The notes under the pieces were generated by a model. The model saw nothing but the letters and a program-made list of their open reading frames with translations. It was not told the DNA's origin and ran no database searches. 64,000 bases of DNA from NCBI RefSeq assembly GCF_024494695.1, contig NZ_JANHDP010000005.1:281424-345423 (forward strand), given 5' to 3'. Shown piece by piece: positions 8,885 to 17,867 of the stretch (within the stretch, counting starts at the first letter, position 1; each line of letters starts with the position of its first letter). The position numbers and the translations under genes were made by a program. The stretch comes from Natronoarchaeum rubrum (GTDB taxonomy: Archaea; Halobacteriota; Halobacteria; Halobacteriales; Natronoarchaeaceae).

Positions 8885-9082
8885 ATGCAGGTCACGGTGG
8901 ACGTCAAGGGCGAGGACACCCACGAGGTCGACGCCGAGGAGCCCACGTACGCCGATCTCCTCGCGGCCGTCGATCTCAGTCCGCACGAGGCGTCGGTGCT
9001 GGTCGACGGCAGTCCCGTCCCCGAAGACCAGCCCGTCGAGACCGATCGGGTGACGGTGCTGCGATTGATCAAGGGCGGATAG
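8885..9082 (+). CDS. samp2: ubiquitin-like small archaeal modifier protein SAMP2
   Basis: 65-aa beta-grasp protein ending in the di-glycine LRLIKGG needed for C-terminal adenylation. The pattern TYADLLAAVDLSPHEASVLVDGSPVPED closely matches Haloferax SAMP2 (HVO_0202). SAMP2 is joined to protein lysines by the E1-like UbaA and also serves as sulfur carrier for tRNA 2-thiolation. UbaA is not in this window. The ATG at 8885 follows directly on the repeat block, so the upstream structured element lies where its promoter or 5' region would be. Confidence 0.95.
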   Translation: MQVTVDVKGEDTHEVDAEEPTYADLLAAVDLSPHEASVLVDGSPVPEDQPVETDRVTVLRLIKGG

Positions 9083-9138
9083 TCTCCGCCCGAAGTAGTA
9101 TAGAAGCGTTGAAATTACAAGCGGGCGAACAGCCGACG

Positions 9139-10029
9139 ATGGACCTCGACGACCTGTCCGTCGGTAGTGGCGCCACGACGACGACCGAGGGCCGCACGAT
9201 CGCCTACCGCGAGTACGGCGACCCCGACGGCGATCCCGTGCTCTTCCATCACGGAACGCCGGGGTCGCGGATCCTCCCGGCGGCGTTCCACGAGACGGCT
9301 CGCGAGGCCTCGATCAGACTCCTCGCACCGGACCGCCCCGGACAGGGCCGGTCGGACCCCGCGCCCGACGCCGACGCGCTGGACTGGGCCGACGACGCCG
9401 CCGCGGTGGCGGACGACGCCGGCGTCGATCGCTTCGCCGTCCTCGGGTTCTCCGGCGGCGGCCGGTTCGCGCTCGCGTGCGCCCACGAGCACCCGGATCG
9501 GGTGACGCGAGTCGCGACCGTCGCCGCGGACGGCCCGCCGGACGCGCCGACGGACGGAGTAGGTCTGCAGAATCGATTTCTCGACGTTCTCGCTCGCCGG
9601 GCGCCGCCGCTGCTCGGGCTGCTGTTCGCACTTCAGGCGCGGACCGCCGACCGGACGGAGGCCGAGGACGCGCTCGATCTACTCACCGACGCCGATCCCG
9701 AGACACTGGACGCCCGGATCGGCGACCGCCCGATCGGCCCCCTCGTAGCGCTCGACCTGCGCGAGGCGTTCCGGCAGGGCCACGACGGCATCTACCGCGA
9801 GTTCCGGGCCAGCGCTCGCGACTGGTCGTTCGATCTCGCCGACGTGGAGCCGTCCGTTCGGCTCTGGCACGGCGCCGACGACCAGAACGTCTCGCCGGCG
9901 ACCGCCGAGTACCTCGCGACGCGGCTGCCCGACGCCGAAGCGTCGGTGCTCTCCGACGAAGATCACCTCTCGGCGCTACTGGCGTGCCACGAATCGGCGC
10001 TCACGTGGTTGGCGGAGCCGCTCCGGTAG
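9139..10029 (+). CDS. alpha/beta hydrolase
   Basis: 296-aa alpha/beta hydrolase. Signatures: oxyanion strand LFHHGTPGSR, DRPGQGRSDP, nucleophile elbow GFSGGGRFA, the acid-bearing segment WHGADDQNVSP and the late His region DEDHLSAL. An AT-containing stretch before the ATG (TATAGAAGCGTTGAAATTAC, 9099-9118) may hold the promoter. It resembles the hydrolase at 4942-5739 in fold only, not in sequence. Substrate unknown. Confidence 0.88.
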   Translation: MDLDDLSVGSGATTTTEGRTIAYREYGDPDGDPVLFHHGTPGSRILPAAFHETAREASIRLLAPDRPGQGRSDPAPDADALDWADDAAAVADDAGVDRFAVLGFSGGGRFALACAHEHPDRVTRVATVAADGPPDAPTDGVGLQNRFLDVLARRAPPLLGLLFALQARTADRTEAEDALDLLTDADPETLDARIGDRPIGPLVALDLREAFRQGHDGIYREFRASARDWSFDLADVEPSVRLWHGADDQNVSPATAEYLATRLPDAEASVLSDEDHLSALLACHESALTWLAEPLR

Positions 10030-10053
10030 TTCCACCGAGCCGCGCCGATCGCC

Positions 10054-10938
10054 TCACTTGTCCGGATCGGCGTTCTCTCGAACCCACTCGTACAGTTCGC
10101 CGCCGTCAGCCTCGATCCCCTGTCGGCGGAAGAAGGAGGCGACGTTTTCGCAGTCGCGTTCGAGGAACTCCTCGGCGTTGGGGTGGTGGATCGTGACGGC
10201 CTGCCCGACGTCGATAATCACCAGCTGGCCCTCGTAGAACAGCACGTTGTACTCGCTCAGGTCCCCGTGGACCAGCCCGGCGGCGTACAGCCGACGGACG
10301 TACTCCCGGACGACGCCGTAGGCGGTCTCGGGGTTCTCGATCGACACTTCGTCGAGGCGGCGCGCGCGCTCGCCGTCGGTGGCGACGAACTCCATCACCA
10401 GCACGTTGCGCTCGGCGGCCACAGGGTTGGGCACCCGCACGCCGGCCTTGCGAGCGCGTTCGAGGTTCGACAGCTCCTTGCGGGTCCACGCGAGCACGAT
10501 CTCCTTCTTGTCGCCCAGCTCCTCGAAGCGCGGGTCGCCCACCAGGTACTCGCGCATGTCCTGGAAGTTCGTCGCCCGCGTGCGGTACACCTTGATGGCG
10601 ACCTGCTCGGCGCCTTCGCCCAGCGTCTTCCGAGCGCGCTCGCCCGAGAGCGCCTCGTAGACGTTGGCCTCCTTGCCCGTCGAGACGGGGCCGCCCATCG
10701 CGTCGACGTAGCCGTCCTGGACGAGCTTGTACAGCGCGGCGAACGTGGCGTCGTCGAACGCCGAGTCCTGGACGATGAAGCGCTCGGAATCCTTGATGCG
10801 CTTGCGCCACTGGCTGAACTCGCGGTCCCGTTCGCGCGCGATCTTGTCGGCCTCCGTGTCCGTGACGTCGATCTCCTCGAACTCGTCGCCGGGGGCGTCG
10901 GCTTCGTCCGGATCGAGGAGGCCGTACTCGCCGTTCAT
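10054..10938 (-). CDS. rio1: RIO1-type serine/threonine protein kinase
   Basis: 294-aa atypical kinase of the Rio1 family; in eukaryotes Rio1 acts in final maturation of the small ribosomal subunit. Key parts: N-terminal helix (DREFSQWRKRIKDSERF), the Rio P-loop STGKEANVYEA, ATP-binding Lys in VAIKVYRTRA, catalytic loop LVHGDLSEYNVL and metal-binding IIDVGQAV. The order on this strand is aIF1A, zinc ribbon, Rio1, a translation/ribosome cluster known across archaea; the KH protein that often accompanies it is 15 kb away at 25921. Confidence 0.96.
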   Translation of the reverse strand: MNGEYGLLDPDEADAPGDEFEEIDVTDTEADKIARERDREFSQWRKRIKDSERFIVQDSAFDDATFAALYKLVQDGYVDAMGGPVSTGKEANVYEALSGERARKTLGEGAEQVAIKVYRTRATNFQDMREYLVGDPRFEELGDKKEIVLAWTRKELSNLERARKAGVRVPNPVAAERNVLVMEFVATDGERARRLDEVSIENPETAYGVVREYVRRLYAAGLVHGDLSEYNVLFYEGQLVIIDVGQAVTIHHPNAEEFLERDCENVASFFRRQGIEADGGELYEWVRENADPDK

Positions 10939-10992
10939 CTACGACGGGCTAGGCGAGCCAGCCCTAAAAGGGTGCGTTCATCGGGACTGCTC

Positions 10993-11193
10993 TCACTCGT
11001 CGACGTCGGCGTACGCGCGAATCAGTCCGCATTCCGGACAGACGACGGCGTCGACGTCGAACTGCTCTTTGACGCCGACGCGCCCCAGCAGTCCGTCCCT
11101 GGGCTCGTCGAGCACGAACCGCTCGGCGCCGGCGAGTCGACCGGCTTCCATCCCGACGCCGCAGTCGGGACAGCGCCGCTCGGTCGTCGTCAC
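10993..11193 (-). CDS. zinc-ribbon protein, 66 aa
   Basis: Two CxxC knuckles ([10 protein letters not shown] and [10 protein letters not shown]) about 45 residues apart form a probable zinc ribbon; the spacer contains [22 protein letters not shown]. The GTG at 11193 overlaps the stop of the aIF1A gene as GTGA, a classic translational coupling signal, which fixes the start. It lies between aIF1A and rio1 and so is probably co-expressed with ribosome and translation functions. No specific partner is known to me. Confidence 0.8.
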   Translation of the reverse strand: MTTTERRCPDCGVGMEAGRLAGAERFVLDEPRDGLLGRVGVKEQFDVDAVVCPECGLIRAYADVDE

Positions 11194-11468
11194 TGAATGT
11201 GGCCTTCCTCGCGGAGCTGGTCGGCGTCCTGCTTCTCGTAGCGCCAGGTGATGTCGGCTTTCTCGTCCTGCCAGTCCCACGGCTCGACGAGCACGACGTC
11301 GTCCTCCCTGATCCAGATGCGCTTTTGCATCTTGCCGGGGATCCGGGCGGTTCGTTCCGTGCCGTCGGCGCAGCGCACTTCCACGCGATTCGCCCCGAGC
11401 ATGTTCGTGACCTCCGCGAACACCTCGTCGTCTTCGGGCATGCGCAGGTCCTTCCGTCCGTCGCTCAT
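11190..11468 (-). CDS. eif1A: translation initiation factor aIF1A
   Basis: 92-aa OB-fold initiation factor, helping the small subunit bind initiator tRNA and mRNA. Signatures: [50 protein letters not shown], and the [20 protein letters not shown] tail, all typical of archaeal aIF1A. Length is as expected. It is first in the group aIF1A, zinc ribbon, rio1, and overlaps the second gene by four bases. Confidence 0.97.
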   Translation of the reverse strand: MSDGRKDLRMPEDDEVFAEVTNMLGANRVEVRCADGTERTARIPGKMQKRIWIREDDVVLVEPWDWQDEKADITWRYEKQDADQLREEGHIQ

Positions 11469-11579
11469 GTTCGCCCCTTGGTGGCGGACGGTTTTAAAAA
11501 CGCTGGATGCTTCCGGCCGCCACGGGGCGTCCGTCCGCTAAACGAAAAGGATTAACTGTCGTTCGGGTCCTCTCAGCGT

Positions 11580-11768
11580 ATGCTCAAACGACTCGGCGCG
11601 ACCGGCATCGTCGGCCTGCTGGCGATCCTCGGCGGTATCGCGCTCATCGCGTATCACAGTCTCGTCGCCGCCGGCGGCATCGCGCTGGTGCTTGCCGGTA
11701 TCGGTCTGGTCGTTCGTGCGCTCGTCTCCAGTCTCATCAACTCGATGGGGATGGGCGGAATGTTCTAG
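11580..11768 (+). CDS. small two-helix membrane protein, 62 aa
   Basis: Glycine-rich hydrophobic protein with two membrane helices (ATGIVGLLAILGGIALIAYH and VAAGGIALVLAGIGLVVRAL) and a Met/Gly tail (SMGMGGMF). An AT-rich element (GATTAAC, about 11549-11556) lies about 27 nt before the ATG, fitting a leaderless promoter. Small proteins of this shape are widespread in haloarchaea with no assigned role. It is divergent from the aIF1A group. Confidence 0.75.
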   Translation: MLKRLGATGIVGLLAILGGIALIAYHSLVAAGGIALVLAGIGLVVRALVSSLINSMGMGGMF

Positions 11769-11956
11769 CGCGCCGAATCCGCGTTCGGCGGAGCGACTGA
11801 TTCGCCAGTGGCATCGCCAGCGCGATTCGCCAGCGGCGTCGCCGCGCGACGGCTCCTGCCGCCGCCGCTGTCACACTCCGCCGGCGCCGCCGCTGGCGCG
11901 TAGCAGTCAAAAAATCCGCGACGTCGTACTTGGCGAACGATGCGAGCGGTGGGTGA

Positions 11957-14900
11957 TTACTCCTCGTCGTCCTCGTCGTCGGACAGCCGACTGGCGGCCG
12001 CGGCGGCGCCGGCCACGCCGGCCGCACCTGCGGCGACGCCGAATCCGGGCAGCCCGTCGCTGCTCGAACCCTCCTCCTGCGATTCGTTGCCGGAGCTTTC
12101 GTTACCGCTGCCGTCGCCGCTGCCGTCGCCGTCACCGCCGTCACCGCTCCCGCTCCCGCTTCCGCCGCCACCGTAGTTGCCGACCGTGACGAACGGCAGG
12201 GAAACGGTGCTGTCGGCGGAGTAGTCGCTCAGGACCGACGCCTGGTCGGTGCCCTCGGGGGTGAGAATGTCCATCGCGGCCGGGTCGTTGGTGCCCGTGC
12301 CGCCGCCGATGGCGTGCTGGCTGTTCGACTCGGCGATGCCGCGGACGCCCTTGGTGCCGTACCCGTCGTAGGGGACGGTGATCGGCTGGAGCGCCATGCC
12401 GGTCTCCTCGTGGGACCAGTCGAGCGCGCCGCGGGGCACGTCGATCGAGACGGTCTTGCCGTCCGTGACGACGTTCACGTCGGTCGAGATTGCCTCGCCG
12501 GCCGCGTTCTCGACCGCGAGAGTGCCCTCGCCGTGGACGACGACGCGGTAGTGGTACGGCTGGGCGAAGCCGAGGTTCGTCCCGCCGCGGCCTTCCGTGC
12601 CGCTCGGACCGCCGGCGTTGGGCGACGCCACGTAGATCTGGAACATCTGTTGGCTGAACCCGGTGCCGAAGCTCCAGGGGTTCTGGAGCTCCTCGGCCAT
12701 CGTGTAGTTGAACCGAACGCGGCTCCGGGACGCCTCGACGCTGAAGGATGCGATGTCCCACGCGTTCTCGTAGTAGGCGTCGGCCGTGGGGAGCGTGTAC
12801 TGTCCCGAGGCCATTCCGTCGCCGGTCGGGTCGTCGAAGCTGGCGACCTCCTGGAACTCGGTGGTGACCAGGACGTAGGGGATCTGGGCGAGCTCGCCCT
12901 CGGAGTAGGCCAGCGCGGCCGCCTGCGTGGTGTTGTCGTTCGACACCATGTCGATGACGTTGGGCGCGCTGCCGTTCTCGGCGCCGCCGAACGCGTTCGC
13001 GGACGCCTCGGACTCGACGGGCATGACGCCGCCCTCGGCCGACCCGTCGTAGCCGAGCATCAGGGGCGCCAGCTGCATGCTCTCGGTCGGGACGTTGAGC
13101 TCTCGCTTGGGAATCTCCGCGATGATCTCGTACACCGCGTTGTTGATCTTGACGTTCCCCGTCGCAAGCTCGTTGCCGTCGGCGTCCTCGAGTCGGGCGC
13201 CGTTCTCGCCGTCGGCGACGACGCGGTAGTGGTACGGCTCGGCGAACTCGGCGTTCACGCCCGTTCGGGCGCTCGTGGCGCCGCCGTCACCGTTCCCGTC
13301 GCGCACGTACACCTGCAGGTGCTGGTGGGAGAGACCGTACTCCAGGTCGTCGGGGTTCGTCACCTCGGTGTCGACGCCGTAGATGAACTGGTAGTGGTCC
13401 TCGGTCTCGTGGACGCGGAAGGTGTCGATGTCGAACGTCCCGTCGGCGTAGCCGTCGCCGGTCGGGTACGTGTACGGCGCGGTGCCGTCCTCGGTGTCGG
13501 GCTGTCCCGGGCCGATGTCGTCACCCGTGGGGTCGCCCGTCTCGAAGACGGTCTGCCCGGTCGGGAGCAGCGACGGCGTCTCGAAGATCGCGATCGTGTC
13601 GACCTCCGCGACCGCCGCCGAGGCGCCGCTCGGAATCGAGAGGTCCTCGCCGCTGAGCAGGTCCGTGGTACTGACCTCCGGTCGGAGGTTGACCTGCGAG
13701 GGCTCCTCCTCGAAGTTGATGACGACGACGACCGTCTCGGGGCCCTCGACGTCGTCGAGGTGGCTCGCGTCGCGCCCGAACACGAGGAGGTTCGGCTCGG
13801 CCTTGGCGGCCGTCGCGAACCACTCGGCGGCCATGTCGGCGTCGGGCTTGAGCACGTCCATCTCCTGGTACGTGCCGATCAGGTCCTTGTAGAACTGGAG
13901 GTGTTCCTCGTCGTACTCGTCCCAGTTCATGAACGCGCGCTTCTTGCCGCCGGGGAAGATGTCCCCGCTGCGCGGGTCGTCCTCGCCCATGTGTCGGCCC
14001 TCGCCGTACTCGCTGATCGCGCGTTCCTGTCCGTAGTAGACGAAGGGGACGCCGGGCAGCGTGACGCCGGCCGCCCAGCACGCGCGCTGTGCCTTCTTCG
14101 GGTTGTCGCGGGTACCGCCTTCGATGATCTGGTTGAGAAGGCGCTCCTCGTCGTGATTCTCGGTCGTGTTGAGGATCAGGGTGTGCTCCGGGAACCCTTC
14201 GGCTTTGCGACTGTTGATCGAGCTCAGAATCTCGTTGGCGGGCGCGTTGTCCCGTCCGATCCCCCGCATCGTGTTCATGAACTCCGAGGTGTCGAAGTGC
14301 ATGTCGAACTCGTTCTCGGCGAAGTGGGGATCCTTCGGGATCGACTCGTCGAGCATCAGGAACTCGCTGTTGTTCGAACGGACGAGGTCTCGCACTTCCT
14401 TCCAGAAGCTGTGGGGCGTCCCCCACGCGATGTCGCAGCGGAACCCGTCGACGCCGACTTCGCCGGACCAGAAGTCCGCGACTGCGAGCATGTGCTCGCG
14501 CAGCGCCATGTTGTCGAAGTTCCAGTTGGGCTGCAGGCGCAGGCCCCAGAACCCGGTGTTGCCCGGCGCGGGGTCGACGACGCCGCCGTCGGGACCGGTG
14601 ATCGGGGCGTCCATCCGGTCGAACCAGTCGAAGTACTTCGAGTCCTGGTTCCACTCCTCGACCGGCAGGAACTCCCAGCTCTCCGCGGGCACTTCGTCGC
14701 CCTTGCTCGCGATCGTGTCCTGGAAGTAGGGGTGGTCGCGGCCGGCGTGGTTGATCACCATGTCGAACACGACCTTGATGTCGTTTGCGTTACACTCTTC
14801 GATGAAGGCCTTGTACTCCTCGACCGTCCCGAGGTCGGAGGCGACGGACATGTAGTCCGTGGCGTCGTAGCCGTGGGGACCGCCGCCCGCGAGTTCCTTG

Positions 14901-15907
14901 CTCGAACTCACCGAGGGGTAGATCGGCGTCAGCCAGACGGCGTCGATGCCGAGCTCGTCGAGGTAGCTGACTCGCTCGGTGAGATACTGCATGTCGGTCT
15001 CACCGCGCTCGCCGGCGAAAGAGCGGGTGAAGATCTCGTACATCACGCCGTCTTTCATCCACTCGGGCGGACGGTTGGGCAGGTGAACCTCGCCGTCGGC
15101 GTCGAGCATGACCGTGTCGGCCATCCCGTGGACGTCGCCGTCGTAGGGCGCGGCGTGGACGCGCGCGGCGTCGCCGCTGATCGCGCTCGCGGGGACGCGC
15201 GCCGTCGTTCCCTCGTCGACGATGTCACTCGTCGAGAGCGCGTCGCGGTCGTCCGCGAGGAACTCGACCGTCAGGTCCTCGGGATTCGCGTTGCTGTTAG
15301 GCGACAGCTTGGCGTTGGACTCGATGACGAACTCGCCGGCCTCGCTGTCGAACTCGGCGTCCAGCGAGAGGCGCGGCGGGCCGCCCGCTCCGTCGGGCGT
15401 CGCGGGGAACGCGTGGATCGTCATCTCGTGGGTACCGTCCGGGGCGTCGACCTCGACGACGTACGTGCCCGGCGCGTCGGCGGTGAACTCCGCGACGTTC
15501 TTTTTACCGTCGTCCCAGCGCGGCTCGCCGTCCTCGTCGTCGGTCTCGAAGGCGAGCACGTCGCCGCTGCTACCGTCGGGCGACTCGGCGAGCGACCACT
15601 GGAAGTCGTCGGCGCTGTAGTTGGCCGCATCGGCGTCGATGTCGACGACGCGCGGCGCGAGGTTGTCGCGGTCGAAGACGTGGCTGCCGTCGACGTAGAT
15701 GGAGTTGCGCAGCGATTCGCCGACCTCGACGAATCGTGGTTCGCCGGGGTGATGGGAGTCCGCGCCGTTCGATGCTGCCTGCTGAAGCGCCGGCTGCGTC
15801 TCCGCGCTACCGTAGCCGGAAGACAGCGAGAGCGCGCCGAGCCCGGCGATGCCGCCGAGCACGCTTCGTCGATTCGTTGTGGGGGTGAGATTATCGTTGT
15901 TGCTCAT
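11957..15907 (-). CDS. secreted GH13 alpha-amylase-type glycoside hydrolase with PGF-CTERM anchor, 1316 aa
   Basis: Exported alpha-glucan hydrolase. Domains: Tat signal (TNRRSVLGGIAGLGALSLSSG, residues 11-31); N-terminal beta domains (about 55-275); GH13 barrel (about 285-760) with region I DMVINH, nucleophile D492 in GFRCDIAW, acid/base E521 in LMLDES and D586 in ENHDEE; two related DOMON/glucodextranase-C-like domains (about 785-985 and 1005-1240); a Ser/Gly/Asp linker; and a PGF-CTERM signal (LPGFGVAAGAAGVAGAAAA plus an acidic tail) for archaeosortase processing. It therefore works outside, anchored at the surface. Amylopullulanase or glucodextranase activity is possible; exact specificity cannot be read. 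The sugar porter at 30376-31884 is a possible partner only. Confidence 0.93.
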   Translation of the reverse strand: MSNNDNLTPTTNRRSVLGGIAGLGALSLSSGYGSAETQPALQQAASNGADSHHPGEPRFVEVGESLRNSIYVDGSHVFDRDNLAPRVVDIDADAANYSADDFQWSLAESPDGSSGDVLAFETDDEDGEPRWDDGKKNVAEFTADAPGTYVVEVDAPDGTHEMTIHAFPATPDGAGGPPRLSLDAEFDSEAGEFVIESNAKLSPNSNANPEDLTVEFLADDRDALSTSDIVDEGTTARVPASAISGDAARVHAAPYDGDVHGMADTVMLDADGEVHLPNRPPEWMKDGVMYEIFTRSFAGERGETDMQYLTERVSYLDELGIDAVWLTPIYPSVSSSKELAGGGPHGYDATDYMSVASDLGTVEEYKAFIEECNANDIKVVFDMVINHAGRDHPYFQDTIASKGDEVPAESWEFLPVEEWNQDSKYFDWFDRMDAPITGPDGGVVDPAPGNTGFWGLRLQPNWNFDNMALREHMLAVADFWSGEVGVDGFRCDIAWGTPHSFWKEVRDLVRSNNSEFLMLDESIPKDPHFAENEFDMHFDTSEFMNTMRGIGRDNAPANEILSSINSRKAEGFPEHTLILNTTENHDEERLLNQIIEGGTRDNPKKAQRACWAAGVTLPGVPFVYYGQERAISEYGEGRHMGEDDPRSGDIFPGGKKRAFMNWDEYDEEHLQFYKDLIGTYQEMDVLKPDADMAAEWFATAAKAEPNLLVFGRDASHLDDVEGPETVVVVINFEEEPSQVNLRPEVSTTDLLSGEDLSIPSGASAAVAEVDTIAIFETPSLLPTGQTVFETGDPTGDDIGPGQPDTEDGTAPYTYPTGDGYADGTFDIDTFRVHETEDHYQFIYGVDTEVTNPDDLEYGLSHQHLQVYVRDGNGDGGATSARTGVNAEFAEPYHYRVVADGENGARLEDADGNELATGNVKINNAVYEIIAEIPKRELNVPTESMQLAPLMLGYDGSAEGGVMPVESEASANAFGGAENGSAPNVIDMVSNDNTTQAAALAYSEGELAQIPYVLVTTEFQEVASFDDPTGDGMASGQYTLPTADAYYENAWDIASFSVEASRSRVRFNYTMAEELQNPWSFGTGFSQQMFQIYVASPNAGGPSGTEGRGGTNLGFAQPYHYRVVVHGEGTLAVENAAGEAISTDVNVVTDGKTVSIDVPRGALDWSHEETGMALQPITVPYDGYGTKGVRGIAESNSQHAIGGGTGTNDPAAMDILTPEGTDQASVLSDYSADSTVSLPFVTVGNYGGGGSGSGSGDGGDGDGSGDGSGNESSGNESQEEGSSSDGLPGFGVAAGAAGVAGAAAAASRLSDDEDDEE

Positions 15908-16296
15908 GAGTTACTTCGGTGTCCGAAGCGGTCGTCTGTGGGTCTGCAGTGCCGAAATCGAACCCGCCGGGACGCGGGTCCAGTTCGGGACGGCACCGTC
16001 GCTGACGATCGTTCACCGTGACGTGAGTACGGCGTCGAACCGAACGGGCACCGTGCCGTGTCGCGGTTCGACGGACCGATCGCCGGTCCGGGTCGTCGCA
16101 ACCGTTGCCAACGCCTCGTCGACACGACACGATGTAATCTTTCTTCATGCTTAATGGTGCGTCTGTGATTAACATTTGCCTGTAGTTATTCGTGTACGTA
16201 AATGGGTTTGTTATTTACATTATTAGTTACAGCTGTACATAGTCGAACGTACCCGAGGCAAGCGTGACACTCGACAGTAGTCGTCGACTCCGGCCG
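15908..16296. promoter_or_regulatory. 389-bp upstream region of the amylase gene
   Basis: No supported gene. Bases 16135-16250 are AT-rich unlike the surroundings and contain an inverted repeat GTAAAT...ATTTAC (about 16199-16219). On the minus strand this stretch offers TATA-like sites about 240-340 nt before the amylase ATG, so the amylase may have a long 5' leader. The same stretch immediately follows the H-NOX-like gene and could also end its transcript. A minus-strand frame (15891-16175) overlapping the amylase start by 17 nt is Arg-rich and is probably not a gene. Confidence 0.5.
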
Positions 16297-16830
16297 TCAG
16301 GCGAACGCGACCCGGAGCGTACAGTGGTCAGCGCCCTCCCGCGCGCACTCGGGTTCGCTGATCGAGACGTCGTCGTCGTAGTGGTCCGCGACGCCGAGCA
16401 CGACGCCGCGCGCCAGCGAGCACAGTTTCCGGTCCGAGTCGTAGGTAACGACGACATCGCCGCCGTCAGCCCCGGTCGCGACGTCGGGCAGGTCCGAGTC
16501 CTCGTCCTGGGCGCCGACCCGCTCGTAGACGATTTCCAGCGCCAGCAGCAGCTCCCGCGTCGCCCAGTCGTCCCGGACGTGAGCCTTGAACGTGTTCAAC
16601 AGCTCCGGAGCGAGACGGCGCCCGAAGGCTCGCTGGACGTCCGCCTCGGACTCGCCGGTCGCGGCCGCCAGCGCCTCGAACACTGCAGTCACTTCCTCGT
16701 CGGGGTAGTGCGTCACCGGTAGATACAGCTTCGGCTCCAGCCCCGCGCGGTCGACGATTTCGTCCCACTCGACCGCGTCGATGTCCTCTTCGACGTGCTC
16801 TTTGAGCGTTTTGTGAACGATCCCGTGCAT
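16297..16830 (-). CDS. H-NOX-like (heme NO-binding family) protein lacking the proximal His
   Basis: 177 aa, starting MHGIVHKTLKEHVEE as H-NOX domains do. The fold's landmark residues are placed as in bacterial H-NOX: Pro at 115 (SDLPDV) and a YxSxR motif at 130-134 (TYDSDRKLC). The position of the heme-ligating His (13 before that Pro) is Tyr102 (EIVYERVG). The C-terminal EPECAREGADHCTLRV is typical of the wider family. So it may bind heme differently, or bind another ligand. The ATG at 16830 is used because the domain starts there; a 17-residue extension is possible. It stands alone downstream of prs. Confidence 0.8.
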   Translation of the reverse strand: MHGIVHKTLKEHVEEDIDAVEWDEIVDRAGLEPKLYLPVTHYPDEEVTAVFEALAAATGESEADVQRAFGRRLAPELLNTFKAHVRDDWATRELLLALEIVYERVGAQDEDSDLPDVATGADGGDVVVTYDSDRKLCSLARGVVLGVADHYDDDVSISEPECAREGADHCTLRVAFA

Positions 16831-16944
16831 ACGTTCAGTCCCGTCCTCCCGATCGCGTGCGTCCGTACATACGTCAACCAAGCGTAAGCATCGCGTAAGT
16901 ATTCCGGCGTTCCGGCGAACCGCAACGGCGTCTGTCGGTCCGGT

Positions 16945-17802
16945 TCAGCGACGCTCCAGCGCCGCCGCGATCGCCGGCGCGGCGCTGACCTCGCTCTGTG
17001 GCCGCTCGATCGTGTCGGTGCCGTAGATCGCCGCGACGCCGGCTCGCGAGAGCTTCGTGACCGCGTTGCTCGCCAGCAGCGGGTGGACGCAGGTGACGTA
17101 CACGTCGGCGGCGCCCCGGTCGTCGAGCACGCCGACGGCCTCGCTCATCGTCGAGCCGGTCGCGATGATGTCGTCGACGACCACGACGTCCCGCCCCTCG
17201 ACGGCGGCGTCGCTCGGCGTCACCTCGACGTCGCTGTCCGAGTGGCGGGTCTTCTCGAAGTAGTCGACCTCGCCGCCGCCCGCCGCGTCCCTGACGGTCT
17301 CGGCGAGTTCGATCGCGCCCGCGTCGGGCGAGAGATACAGCGGGTCGGTCAGGTCGTCGGGCAGCGGCTCGGCCAACTGATCGGCCGCGGTCACCGCGGT
17401 CGCAGACGGCTCGAAAAAGTCACAGACCGCCTCCTCGTGGGGGTCGACGGTGATCACGCGGTCGGCGCCCGTGCTGATCGCCCGCGCGACGGCGCGGGCC
17501 GACACCGGTTCGCCGGCCGCGAACGCCCGGTCCTGCCGGGCGTAGCCCATGTACGGCAGCACCGTGACGACCTGCTCGAAGCCGGCCTCGCGGGCGGCGT
17601 CCTGCAGCTGGAGCAGTTCGAGGTGGGCGTCGCTCGTCGGCGTCGACGCGACGACGACGGCGCGTTCCCCGTCTGTCTGTCCGATCTGTGCCATCAGTTC
17701 ACCGTCCGGGAACCGGTCGAACTCGACGGGCGCGAGGGGCTCGTCGAGCTCGCGGGCCAGCGCGGCGGCGATCGACTGGGAGTGGCGTCCGCTGAGGATC
17801 AT
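16945..17802 (-). CDS. prs: ribose-phosphate pyrophosphokinase
   Basis: 285-aa PRPP synthetase making 5-phosphoribosyl diphosphate from ribose 5-phosphate and ATP for nucleotide, His and Trp synthesis. Motifs: EFDRFPDGEL, the flexible-loop area YMGYARQDRAFAAGEPVSA, the ribose-5-P site DPHEEAVCDFF, and the PRPP loop VVVVDDIIATGSTMSEA. Length suits the short archaeal form. ATG 17802 (MILSGRHSQSI) is the conserved start; upstream frame is Arg-rich. RpiA, which supplies its substrate, is encoded at 20659-21345. Confidence 0.96.
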   Translation of the reverse strand: MILSGRHSQSIAAALARELDEPLAPVEFDRFPDGELMAQIGQTDGERAVVVASTPTSDAHLELLQLQDAAREAGFEQVVTVLPYMGYARQDRAFAAGEPVSARAVARAISTGADRVITVDPHEEAVCDFFEPSATAVTAADQLAEPLPDDLTDPLYLSPDAGAIELAETVRDAAGGGEVDYFEKTRHSDSDVEVTPSDAAVEGRDVVVVDDIIATGSTMSEAVGVLDDRGAADVYVTCVHPLLASNAVTKLSRAGVAAIYGTDTIERPQSEVSAAPAIAAALERR

Positions 17803-17867
17803 ATCCGACCGAACTCCGGCGAGCGGTAAACCCGTTTTCGTTCGGGTCGCGAGCACCGCCGCATTTC

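Noticed and set aside
12314..16021. Long open frame on the plus strand (over 1200 codons) opposite the amylase gene
   Set aside because: It is the antisense shadow of a high-GC gene; the minus-strand frame has signal peptide, catalytic motifs and anchor, the plus frame none.
15891..16175. Small minus-strand frame upstream of and overlapping the amylase start
   Set aside because: Arg-rich, third-position GC lower than in real genes, no homologue recognised; probably leader DNA.
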